Notes under the pieces: model-generated
The model's database searches: none
Seen by the model: the letters and a program-made list of their open reading frames with translations, nothing else
Told to the model about the DNA's origin: nothing
Shown here: positions 15,653 through 22,744 of the stretch, in pieces
Position numbering within the stretch: the stretch's first letter is position 1
Layout: each line of letters starts with the position of its first letter
Position numbers and translations under genes: made by a program
Origin: a virus
Direction: 5' to 3' (one strand)
Virus record (IMG/VR): IMGVR_UViG_3300015374_000054
Coordinates: 1-25,640 of that record
DNA length: 25,640 bases

Positions 15653-16429
15653 TTAAGAACGTACTTTCTTTGCCATAGCCCTCTGACGAGCCTTGGCAAT
15701 TCTAGCAGATAATTTAGCGCCCTCAGGCTCAGGAGGAGGATTAGAAGTAGGAGTGTCATCCCCGCCGCGCTTAGGAGGAGGATTGATTTGCTGATTGAAC
15801 ATCTTATACAAACCAGTGCCTTTAGTGTACGGCTTAATCGTCTTTAAGAAATCAGACGTAGTGTTGCCTTTATTCTCACCAAAGACGTAACCACCAAACT
15901 GCTTACCCTGTAATGCACGAGTATACATACGCAGTAAAGGCTTCATAGCCTTACGGTTGTTTTTCTTATTCTTATCCGTAAGAGTGTTCAACCGTCCCTT
16001 AACTGGCTGATTCCTAGGACGGGGCTCAGGCTCAACTCCGGGAATAATCGGAGGACCACTATTAGGGTCAGGCTCTCCCGGAGCAACGTTCTTCTTAGGA
16101 GGAAGATTATGCCCTTGGTAATCATTCAACGGATCGCGTTGAATATAAGGCGGATTACTATTCTGTAACGGTCCCTTACTATTAGAACCAACTCGCCTCG
16201 GAACACCAGGAGTCATATTACGACCAACGCGACGACCAGGTAAATTAAAAGGAGAACGAGGGCCACCAGGGCTACGACCCTTACCTGGACCAACGTTTTT
16301 CATTGCATTTTTAATCTTTGAGCGAGCATCTGGCATTGGTTTTCCTCCATATTCTTTATCCCACCGAGCAGCAATCGCAGGCTCATGAATATGCATCCAG
16401 GCTCGCTGCTTATCTGATTTGTAAGGCAT
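15653..16429 (-). CDS. Basic Pro/Gly-rich protein between portal and scaffold (258 residues)
   Basis: The first 30 residues, with M-P-Y-K-S-D-K-Q-R-A-W-M-H and I-A-A-R-W-D-K-E-Y-G-G-K, form a small motif seen at the start or end of many phage head-region proteins ('KS-x-K-Q-R-x-W-M-H ... R-W-D-K-E'). The rest is disordered, rich in Pro, Gly, Arg, Asn and Lys, with a helical section around residues 155-205. It is strongly basic overall. It starts three bases after the portal stop. The role is unknown; a DNA-binding minor head protein is possible. The gene is followed by the capsid promoter. Confidence 0.78.
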   Translation of the reverse strand: MPYKSDKQRAWMHIHEPAIAARWDKEYGGKPMPDARSKIKNAMKNVGPGKGRSPGGPRSPFNLPGRRVGRNMTPGVPRRVGSNSKGPLQNSNPPYIQRDPLNDYQGHNLPPKKNVAPGEPDPNSGPPIIPGVEPEPRPRNQPVKGRLNTLTDKNKKNNRKAMKPLLRMYTRALQGKQFGGYVFGENKGNTTSDFLKTIKPYTKGTGLYKMFNQQINPPPKRGGDDTPTSNPPPEPEGAKLSARIAKARQRAMAKKVRS

Positions 16430-16432
16430 AAA

Positions 16433-18553
16433 TTACATCCCAGGCAATACCTGTTGCATTGGGTCTTGTGGATATTGCTGAGCTTGTTGCTGACTAACTT
16501 CTTGTCCACCCTGGTCTACAGGGGGCGCAATTCCCTGCTGTTGCATCATAGCCATTTGAACCATCATTTGATGTTGAGTAACGTGGTCCTCAAAAGCGGC
16601 CTGTGCTTCTGGCGGGAGAATTTCAAATTGCTGAGTTTTACGGAACTGATTATGAACTTCAATATGAAGCTCATGATTATCAAACGTATTAACAGGCAAT
16701 CCCATAACAGGCTGCATAGGCTGACCAGTCATCGGGTCAACACTATTCGGATCCATTAATGGCATCCCATCAGGGCCTGTCATTGGTTCTAACATGCCCT
16801 GCTGCATCTTAAGGTTTTCTCGGGTAGCCTGTCGCTTATCAGTTTCTAAGTTCTCATAGAGTTTCTCAATACCCGGGAAATTGAGAACCTCTAGTCCAGC
16901 CAATGCTGGAATGTGCTGGTTGTTCATTAAATCAGTAATAAAAGCTTGACGAGCCGATTTACTAATCGAAAGAGCAGAACCCTGCTCAACTCGAACGTCC
17001 TTATTACCTTGAATTGCTGATCCCTGGAACATCTGAGCGTCGAAATAAGCGTCAGTACCAACGGTCTTGACTAAACGCTCAGTATCCCAATACTGCTCAA
17101 CATAGGAGAGTGTAAGAAAACCTAACTTCTCCATTCCCATTTCAATACTATCAATCGTAGTACTAAGCTGAGAGTCATCCTGTTCTTGAAGAGTGCTAAT
17201 AGCAGTAGCCGCTACCACACTTCCAGGAGCGTTTCCTCGAGAAACTTCATGCTGCGCACTTAAATCATCAAAGTCCATACGTAACTGATCTAGATGATTA
17301 ATTACGTAACTAGGAATCTCCGGAGGCTGTTGTGCTTTAGGCTCTCCAAGACCCGGATTAAACTCAATTACTTGTCCAGGTTCAGAGGTCATCCGCGTAG
17401 GATCAATAGAACCCTTCGGGCTGATATAGCTAATTTTGCCCATCAAGTTCTTATTCTCAACAATCTGAGAACGTGTCCTATTAAGTTCCCTCTGTACTGG
17501 AACTAAGTCCTCAATAACTGAGGCAGGATAAAATTGACCGGTAGGAATGTGATCAATTTTAACGAACGGATATTTCTTATGGTGATAAGGATACGCAACC
17601 TCAGATTGCTGAGGCGCCATAGCAGCCATTTCTGGCGGCAAATTAGGATCAACAATCGGCATCCTACTAATCTGAGCTAGATTATCGCCTACAATTAAAA
17701 GGTAAGCACCCTTCGGAAAACGAGCAACTTTCCCAGGCTTAATCCACATTTCAAGTAGTAAAACTTCATCAGGCTCACTATTTTTAGCTGCCGTCAAATT
17801 AAGGAAAGCCTCTTCCATAATAGAAGAAACGGCCTTAACATCAGGCTGAACTTTCAATCCAGGGAAACGAGAATTAACCCACTCTACAGAGCGTGTCTGA
17901 GCATGGATAATGTAGGACTGATTCTCAATCTCCTCTTCTAACAGATCAGGTACGAAAATATGAAAAGGGTCTACCACTAGGTAATCAATATCGCCCTGGT
18001 ATTCGTACTGGCCGTATCCACAAATAGCCATCGGGTCCCAAATGGACTTGATAAACCCGACCCCACAAGAAGAACTCCAAAAGACTGCTTTCTTTAATTT
18101 ATTTTGGATCTTCTTCTCATCATAAATCGAAGTAAAAATCTGTTCTGCCACTCGGGCTGCTACAACATCTTGATCTTCTGTAGTATTAGGTACGACAGTC
18201 CAATTAGGTTTAGACGAAGTTAACTTAGCAATCTCTTTACGAATAATTGGGCGAATCATATTAATCTGTAAACGCACTCGCCAGCGCGGAGCAGGAGGTA
18301 CGTACAGCTTAAAACCTGAGGCAGAAGTAGAAGTCTTAATCCAGTCTACGTACTGATGCCCCAAAAGAAAGCTCAGATTTAAATACCATTGACGCTCTTT
18401 TTTGAGTCGCTGAGCCTTACAACGTTTGTACTGATCCTTAACCCAGGCAACGGTTTTCTTATCTTCCGCTACCTGACCTTTTCCGGTTATAAAACTAAGA
18501 GCCTGTTGCGCACGGCTCGGAGAATCAACCGACGAAAGATCCGCTGCCATCAT
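16433..18553 (-). CDS. Portal protein
   Basis: A 706-residue protein. After a short N-terminus, residues about 35-130 have A-W-V-K-D-Q-Y-K-R-C-K-A-Q-R-L-K-K-E-R-Q-W-Y-L-N and I-N-M-I-R-P-I-I-R-K-E-I-A-K-L-T-S-S-K-P, the opening of portal proteins of the P22-like/podovirus type. The middle has L-V-P-V-Q-R-E-L-N-R-T-R-S-Q-I-V-E-N (stem/clip helices). The last 60 residues are Met/Gln/Pro-rich, a barrel-like or disordered tail. It forms the dodecameric vertex through which DNA is packaged and leaves. ATG codons at 18553 and 18550 are both possible; AGGG suits the second better. The start lies inside the end of the 133-residue membrane gene. Confidence 0.9.
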   Translation of the reverse strand: MMAADLSSVDSPSRAQQALSFITGKGQVAEDKKTVAWVKDQYKRCKAQRLKKERQWYLNLSFLLGHQYVDWIKTSTSASGFKLYVPPAPRWRVRLQINMIRPIIRKEIAKLTSSKPNWTVVPNTTEDQDVVAARVAEQIFTSIYDEKKIQNKLKKAVFWSSSCGVGFIKSIWDPMAICGYGQYEYQGDIDYLVVDPFHIFVPDLLEEEIENQSYIIHAQTRSVEWVNSRFPGLKVQPDVKAVSSIMEEAFLNLTAAKNSEPDEVLLLEMWIKPGKVARFPKGAYLLIVGDNLAQISRMPIVDPNLPPEMAAMAPQQSEVAYPYHHKKYPFVKIDHIPTGQFYPASVIEDLVPVQRELNRTRSQIVENKNLMGKISYISPKGSIDPTRMTSEPGQVIEFNPGLGEPKAQQPPEIPSYVINHLDQLRMDFDDLSAQHEVSRGNAPGSVVAATAISTLQEQDDSQLSTTIDSIEMGMEKLGFLTLSYVEQYWDTERLVKTVGTDAYFDAQMFQGSAIQGNKDVRVEQGSALSISKSARQAFITDLMNNQHIPALAGLEVLNFPGIEKLYENLETDKRQATRENLKMQQGMLEPMTGPDGMPLMDPNSVDPMTGQPMQPVMGLPVNTFDNHELHIEVHNQFRKTQQFEILPPEAQAAFEDHVTQHQMMVQMAMMQQQGIAPPVDQGGQEVSQQQAQQYPQDPMQQVLPGM

Positions 18554-18926
18554 CCGACCCTATAAACTCAGAGAGGTCAAAAGGCTGTAAGCCTTCTGCA
18601 ATGCGTTGACGGTTTACTTCATCTAAATCTGTACCGGATGCAAGATATTCACTCGTCGAGTTCATCGAGGAATTTGGAATCACTGTCGTCGTCGCTTGAA
18701 GTGCTGAGAACGTCTGAGGATTCTTCGACAGAACTAAGTTCGTCAGTTCTTGATTCCTCATCATTAGTTCCCCCACTAGCTTCCTCAGGTAATTTATCTC
18801 CGTCGGAGCTAATGTCTTCACTTTCGTCCGGCGAGGTTTCTTCTCCCAAACTTGGAGTGTCTTCCAAATCAGTCCCGTCAGAATCGTCGTGACCAAAATT
18901 AGAAAGACTAAGACTGGAGTATCCAT
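18525..18926 (-). CDS. Signal-anchor membrane protein overlapping the zinc-finger gene
   Basis: A 133-residue protein from ATG 18926 with GAAGGA six bases upstream; a TTG six bases further up is less likely. Residues 4-22 are one strong membrane segment (V-L-V-F-L-I-L-V-T-T-I-L-T-G-L-I), followed by basic residues K-K-P-R-R, so C-in is expected. Then comes a helix E-I-N-Y-L-R-K-L-V-G-E-L-M-M-R-N-Q-E-L and a polar tail. It shares 278 bases, two thirds of its length, with the zinc-finger gene in the +1 frame and ends 29 bases inside the portal gene. The good ribosome-binding site, the coherent membrane segment and the exact reach to the portal support a real gene. The function is unknown. Confidence 0.72.
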   Translation of the reverse strand: MDTPVLVFLILVTTILTGLIWKTLQVWEKKPRRTKVKTLAPTEINYLRKLVGELMMRNQELTNLVLSKNPQTFSALQATTTVIPNSSMNSTSEYLASGTDLDEVNRQRIAEGLQPFDLSEFIGSDDGSGSFVG

Positions 18927-19236
18927 CGACAATCCTTCGCAGGTGCTCGTTTTCCACCGTTAATTGAGTGACCTGCAATTCCCGAGAAGCAAGTCTATTA
19001 GCAATATCTTCATAGTCACCAGGGGAAATTAGACCGGCAACAGCTGCTAATTCACGAATACAGTTATAACAGATGTAGCAGACGCCGTACCAATCAATGT
19101 CTCGACCTAAATCGACCATACCAAAGCTTTTACCTTCGGTATTTCCATTATCGGTAGTTCCGCATCCAATACAAATGTTAGGGGCCTGATAATATTCCCC
19201 AACCTTAAATTTATAACTAATAACATTATCCGACAT
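18649..19236 (-). CDS. Zinc-finger / coiled-coil protein with very acidic tail
   Basis: A 195-residue protein. C22-x2-C25 and C53-x2-C56-x2-C59 form a zinc-ribbon-like site at residues 22-59. Residues 72-104 are a leucine-heptad coiled coil (V-T-Q-L-T-V-E-N-E-H-L-R-R-I-V). From about 115 to the end the chain is almost only Asp, Ser, Glu, Gly and Thr. As far as I recall, zinc ribbon plus coiled coil just before the portal is a common arrangement in actinophages. The whole acidic tail is encoded by DNA that also encodes the 133-residue membrane protein, so it may have arisen by overprinting. The start is in a TAATG overlap with the preceding gene. The role is unknown; head assembly is suggested by location. 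Confidence 0.78.
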   Translation of the reverse strand: MSDNVISYKFKVGEYYQAPNICIGCGTTDNGNTEGKSFGMVDLGRDIDWYGVCYICYNCIRELAAVAGLISPGDYEDIANRLASRELQVTQLTVENEHLRRIVDGYSSLSLSNFGHDDSDGTDLEDTPSLGEETSPDESEDISSDGDKLPEEASGGTNDEESRTDELSSVEESSDVLSTSSDDDSDSKFLDELDE

Positions 19237-19742
19237 TACTTAGTGCTTTCTGCTTCAAAGTCAAAATCGTCTTCTGACTCATCCTCTGACTCAGCAGCTT
19301 CACGCTTCTCATCCGGAGTCTGCGGAGCGTCCTTAACGTACATAACGGGGGCGTAAGCCTCCACGTTTTCTGCTCCACTTTCACGCCGCTCTTTATTACT
19401 CTTACGACGGTTCTCATCAGCCTCAGCCTCTAAACGCTGAGCTTCATCATAAGGCGTCTGAGTATTCTGAGTTGTGCCTTCAATAGTCTTAAGACCTTGA
19501 TCTTTATCCGTCTTATCATTGTGCTGACGAGTTGCATAACGGCCCTCTTTAGTCTGTAACTGCTGACTAGGAGAACCCCATACAATCATTTCCTCAGCAA
19601 GACCCTCAGCCATAACATCGGCAACGGTCTTATATTTTGGCTCACGGCCTTCTCGGGCTGCGCTTAAAAGCTCAGCCTCAAAACGATCACGCTCAGGAAG
19701 CGTGGGTAAACGACCATTCTTACTCTTTGATTTAGCAGCCAT
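19236..19742 (-). CDS. Hypothetical head-module protein, basic start and acidic end (168 residues)
   Basis: An ATG at 19742 has AAGGAG five bases upstream, so this start is preferred to a 21-codon longer frame that would run through the promoter hairpin. The N-terminus is basic (A-A-K-S-K-S-K-N-G-R), the middle has R-F-E-A-E-L-L-S-A-A-R-E-G-R-E-P-K-Y-K-T-V and a W-G-S-P block, then a charged helix (residues about 95-120), and the last 30 residues are acidic (E-D-E-S-E-D-D-F-D-F-E). No family was recognised. It is the first gene after the 19777-19805 promoter and leads into the zinc-finger, membrane and portal genes, so a head-assembly role is likely but unproven. Confidence 0.75.
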   Translation of the reverse strand: MAAKSKSKNGRLPTLPERDRFEAELLSAAREGREPKYKTVADVMAEGLAEEMIVWGSPSQQLQTKEGRYATRQHNDKTDKDQGLKTIEGTTQNTQTPYDEAQRLEAEADENRRKSNKERRESGAENVEAYAPVMYVKDAPQTPDEKREAAESEDESEDDFDFEAESTK

Positions 19743-19760
19743 TATAGCTCCTTGAACGCG

Positions 19761-19786
19761 AAAAACGACTACTCCAAGAGTAGTCG
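19761..19786 (-). terminator. Hairpin with T-tract between terminase and head genes (terminator and/or operator)
   Basis: A perfect nine-pair inverted repeat, arms CGACTACTC (19766-19774) and GAGTAGTCG (19778-19786) with a three-base loop, is followed on the minus strand by TTTTT. That is a good intrinsic terminator for transcripts coming from the terminase side. The same sequence also holds the -10 of the promoter at 19777-19805, so it can equally act as a protein-binding operator. Confidence 0.65.
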
Positions 19787-19805
19787 CCTCGCTAATGCTT
19801 GTCAA
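19777..19805 (-). promoter_or_regulatory. Head-gene promoter with -10 inside the inverted repeat
   Basis: The minus strand reads TTGACA (19800-19805), a 17-base spacer, then TACTCT (19777-19782). The -35 itself lies in an 11-base palindrome GCTTGACAAGC, and the -10 lies in the loop and upstream arm of the 19766-19786 hairpin. Transcription would start near 19770, at the T-tract side of the hairpin, about 28 bases before the ATG at 19742. It would serve the head genes from 19742 leftward. Confidence 0.65.
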
Positions 19806-19811
19806 GCCAAT

Positions 19812-19973
19812 CTAAAGCGGTTTTATACTTCCATGCTTGCTTTCAATCCAAGATTGAATAAAATAAATGTTTTTCCCAATCATCCAATTACCAATAGGCG
19901 CAGCATCTACTACTGTTTTATTACGTACTTCTACACCAAAACAAGCATAAGGTAATACAACTCTAGCCCACAT
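19812..19973 (-). CDS. Small conserved-looking protein (53 residues)
   Basis: From ATG 19973 the frame encodes 53 residues with the order W-A-R-V-V-L-P-Y-A-C-F-G-V-E-V, V-V-D-A-A-P-I-G-N-W-M-I-G-K, then Q-S-W-I-E-S-K-H-G. The layout 'Y-A-C-F-G-[IV]-x-V ... A-A-P-I-x-x-W-M-x-G-K ... W' resembles short proteins I recall from several phages, with no known function. The ATG overlaps the previous stop (TAATG) and the stop lies seven bases before the -35 of the next promoter, so it fits exactly into the available space. One small beta/alpha fold seems likely. Confidence 0.68.
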   Translation of the reverse strand: MWARVVLPYACFGVEVRNKTVVDAAPIGNWMIGKNIYFIQSWIESKHGSIKPL

Positions 19974-20137
19974 TAGTCATAAATACCATAACTCGGATCA
20001 AAGGCTTGAGTGAAACAAAAGAAAAGGATTACTAAAGCAATCAGGGTCCAGACTGTGATCCAAAATAAGTAGTATTTAAAAGCTGCCCAAGGGTGTTCCC
20101 TATGGTGCTCTACTAAAAGCTGACTTTTTCTGCTCAC
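19973..20137 (-). CDS. Small membrane protein (54 residues, GTG start)
   Basis: From GTG 20135-20137 the frame encodes 54 residues: a charged start (S-R-K-S-Q-L-L-V-E-H-H-R-E-H), a membrane segment of about 20 residues from Y-L-F-W-I-T-V-W-T-L-I-A-L-V-I-L to F-F-C-F, and a tail F-D-P-S-Y-G-I-Y-D. It overlaps the upstream gene by 38 bases and ends in a TAATG overlap with the 53-residue gene. The ribosome-binding site is weak (GGTGAAAG), so coupling is probable. The function is unknown. Confidence 0.6.
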   Translation of the reverse strand: MSRKSQLLVEHHREHPWAAFKYYLFWITVWTLIALVILFFCFTQAFDPSYGIYD

Positions 20138-20309
20138 GTTCTTTCACCGCAATTCTATTCGCAGCTAACAAACAAGCTCGACATTGTTTGATAGCATTTT
20201 TAGTAGCCGGAACTGGATAAGTTGAGTAGTCCTCAATATCTAATAATTCTCCATTACAAGCTTTTCGATTAGAACCTTCGGGGTGTTCTAAATGTGCAAT
20301 CTTTATCAT
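20100..20309 (-). CDS. Small Cys-containing protein downstream of terminase (69 residues)
   Basis: From ATG 20309, in a TAATG overlap with the terminase stop (a second ATG two codons upstream is possible), the frame encodes 69 residues. Visible are I-A-H-L-E-H-P-E-G, a single Cys in K-A-C-N-G-E, the pair C-R-A-C, and a basic tail R-E-Q-K-K. The three cysteines plus histidines could bind zinc, but the spacing does not match a family I know. It could be an HNH-like remnant or packaging accessory; that is speculation from place beside the terminase. Confidence 0.65.
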   Translation of the reverse strand: MIKIAHLEHPEGSNRKACNGELLDIEDYSTYPVPATKNAIKQCRACLLAANRIAVKEREQKKSAFSRAP

Positions 20310-21934
20310 TACCATCCACTCGATTCGTTAAACTCGACTCGATTTTCTCTAACACCCGGATCGTATTCCCAACCGCTAGTCTTAATAGCGTTTTTAGGAA
20401 TGTCGGCACGTTCAATTAATCTCACCGCTCTAGTTGCTTCTACAGGGGAGTACTTGAGAGGGTTAATCTCAGACCTTAAAGACTTAGCGATTTCAGCGAA
20501 GTCTGGACGACACATCAGCATATACCTTAATGAGTCGCAAGTGTGGTCGTCTTTTTTCTTAGGGCGCTCTTTCTCATTCTTTTCCCTCTTAGCGCCCTTT
20601 TCTTTCCAGGGGTCCCAACGGTAATGACCGATTTCTTTAATCGTGTGCACGCATCTTTCGCACACAGCCCATAAAGATCGCATCACTCCTTGCTCGTCTT
20701 TATAAACTGGTTTCATGTAAGCACGGACGCGGTCAATTCCAGCTGTAACATCGTTGAGTCCTGGGTTTGCTTGAATGAAAATTCCAAATTTACCGTACTC
20801 TTCCAATATGCTAGTACGGGTAATTGGGTCAGTATTTCGGATGCTGGGATCGCCAACGTAAAAGTCTGGCTCTCGTCCAAGGGCTTTGTTAATTTTAAGG
20901 ACCTCAATAGCATGTTCTCTCACAACCCTGTTCTTAACGTAGTATTCATAAAAAGTAATAATCCTACCGTTAGGTAAGAGACAATGCCATAACCAGGCTG
21001 TAGGGTTAGCTAAACCGTGGTCGAGGCTAGCGAATACTGTTCCCTCATCCCTTTGAGGGGTCCAGTTAGGAATTACGTGCGTTTCCTTCTTAAAGCCTGG
21101 GTAAATAAGGCCCGTCTTACTAATATAAGTTCCCTCAATACGCATTGCGCTTTCATCGTCATCATCCTGCCATAATGACGCGAACATTGAAATTTCATCT
21201 TTATCAATGTGAGGGTTATCAAAAACTGAGACGTTCACAATTAAAATTGGAAAAGCTGCTTCACCTGTAGAGCCTGGCTCATATAATCTGTCATAAGTCC
21301 AAGTCATACCCTCTACAGGAGTCATGGTAAACCAGCAACGACCTCCGGTGTCCATGAGGCGCGCCATGTTTTCACCATAAATGTCTTCGGGGGGTTCTTC
21401 ATCAAAGTGAACAAAATGTCTACTAGTACCGGCATGTTTATCAAGCTGTTGGTCGTATGAACGTAACTCAATGAATCCACCATTACTAAAATGAACTGTT
21501 CGTTCTTCTGCGTCCCAAGCAGATTCCCAGGACCCGCCTTTAAACTTACTAGCAGGGCACCATCTTTTGAGAGCTGGGATAATGATACCCTCACCGCCGT
21601 TAACAAAGTCTGTCGTACAGATGCGGCCCCTAATAGGTTCAGGCCAGATATTCTCGATGTCAATAAAGGGGTGCTCTTTAGTAACCCACCATATATCCTC
21701 GACAATTCCTCCGACCGTTTTTCCACTGCGGTTGCCGCCAACATAAAATCTCACTTTCTGAATATCTGATTTACTAGTAAGGTATTCGTCACTGTCACAA
21801 GTGTGAAAAGTTTTCTGCTTTTCGTGTGGCTCATATCTGTATAAGTTAGGCTGTAACGCCTGAGTACGTAAAGACTCACCCACCTGACGTAAAGCGTCAG
21901 CCGGGTTAAATTCTTCTTTCTTACGTCTAGGCAC
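20309..21934 (-). CDS. terL: Terminase large subunit
   Basis: A 541-residue protein counted from GTG 21934, which overlaps the preceding stop as TAGTG; a TTG two codons earlier is an alternative. The ATPase domain has a Walker A motif G-G-N-R-S-G-K-T (K72) and a Walker B with the acidic pair H-F-D-E-E (D178, E179). The RNase H-like nuclease domain has S-L-D-H-G (D305), V-G-D-P-S (D362) and D-D-H-T-C-D (D463 or D467). These are the motor and the head-filling/cutting activities of DNA packaging, working with the small subunit and portal. All key residues are present. The C-terminal 60 residues have no special motif. Confidence 0.95.
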   Translation of the reverse strand: MPRRKKEEFNPADALRQVGESLRTQALQPNLYRYEPHEKQKTFHTCDSDEYLTSKSDIQKVRFYVGGNRSGKTVGGIVEDIWWVTKEHPFIDIENIWPEPIRGRICTTDFVNGGEGIIIPALKRWCPASKFKGGSWESAWDAEERTVHFSNGGFIELRSYDQQLDKHAGTSRHFVHFDEEPPEDIYGENMARLMDTGGRCWFTMTPVEGMTWTYDRLYEPGSTGEAAFPILIVNVSVFDNPHIDKDEISMFASLWQDDDDESAMRIEGTYISKTGLIYPGFKKETHVIPNWTPQRDEGTVFASLDHGLANPTAWLWHCLLPNGRIITFYEYYVKNRVVREHAIEVLKINKALGREPDFYVGDPSIRNTDPITRTSILEEYGKFGIFIQANPGLNDVTAGIDRVRAYMKPVYKDEQGVMRSLWAVCERCVHTIKEIGHYRWDPWKEKGAKREKNEKERPKKKDDHTCDSLRYMLMCRPDFAEIAKSLRSEINPLKYSPVEATRAVRLIERADIPKNAIKTSGWEYDPGVRENRVEFNESSGW

Positions 21935-22719
21935 TACCAAGACCCATTCAATAGGAATTTACGTGAAGCGATTTCAGGACCCGGAATCTGAGGCACAATA
22001 GTACCTGATGCTAAACCTGCGGAGTCGATTTTCAGAGGGTGGGTTCTAATAATCTTAAGGTGTGTAATGAAGAACCCGGCTTTAATAGCTAAGTTCACAG
22101 TAGAGTTTTGAAAGGTTTGAACTTGAATTACTTCATCTACGTTTAAATCAATTCCAAAAGCGTGATCTTGAACCTGAGTTTGAGTTGCTCCACCGCCAAG
22201 CGTAGGAACTTCTTGTCGCTGTTGTTGCGTACCGTTACTGAAATAACTAATTCCACGGCGTCCTGTACCGTTACCTTCAAAAGAGGTCCTGCAAGTAATG
22301 GTTGCAATATGACGTTTTAAAACTTTTACTTCACTAGCGGAGACTTTTGAATAGTACTCTTGATCCCAAAATTTGTAATCGGTAAAAGCTAAAGCCTGGT
22401 AGTTACCTGAACTGTTATGCAAACCATCACTTGACCTATAAAGCCAAATTCCAATTAATCGGTGACCGTGGTCACCTGGCGCGGCTTGGTTTCTTCCAGG
22501 ACCTAAAGTGTGATGACTACTTCTAGTTGAGGAATCCGTATCACTAGCTAAATGAAGTCGGTGGACTTTTTCTCGATCGAAGCCTTCTAATAACTGCTTA
22601 TCTAAATTTTGCTTATCGCTGTCTTGCTTATCTCCACCTTTACCGGGGTGGTAGTAATGAGGGAGTTGATGGGGTGGTGAACCTAAAGGACCTTTACCGC
22701 TACTGCTAGATTGTGCCAT
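21934..22719 (-). CDS. Putative structural/fibre-like protein between the terminase genes (261 residues)
   Basis: Residues 1-45 are disordered (Ser/Gly/Pro/His, then D-K-Q repeats: K-Q-D-S-D-K-Q-N-L-D-K-Q). Residues about 67-84 read S-S-H-H-T-L-G-P-G-R-N-Q-A-A-P-G-D-H, a motif I know from fibre-like and minor tail proteins of actinophages ('HHTLG ... QAAPG-[DN]-H'). The remaining 170 residues are strand-rich with T-I-T-C-R-T-S-F-E-G-N-G-T and I-D-L-N-V-D-E-V-I-Q-V-Q. A beta-sandwich structural protein is likely. Its position between small and large terminase is odd for a tail or fibre gene. The last base of its stop codon is the first base of the terL GTG start. Confidence 0.7.
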   Translation of the reverse strand: MAQSSSSGKGPLGSPPHQLPHYYHPGKGGDKQDSDKQNLDKQLLEGFDREKVHRLHLASDTDSSTRSSHHTLGPGRNQAAPGDHGHRLIGIWLYRSSDGLHNSSGNYQALAFTDYKFWDQEYYSKVSASEVKVLKRHIATITCRTSFEGNGTGRRGISYFSNGTQQQRQEVPTLGGGATQTQVQDHAFGIDLNVDEVIQVQTFQNSTVNLAIKAGFFITHLKIIRTHPLKIDSAGLASGTIVPQIPGPEIASRKFLLNGSW

Positions 22720-22744
22720 TACTTGCTAACTCCTAACAGGGAGT

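Noticed and set aside
19743-19805. Longer start for the 168-residue protein (21 extra codons from 19805)
   Set aside because: The extension would translate the promoter hairpin, while ATG 19742 has AAGGAG at ideal spacing.
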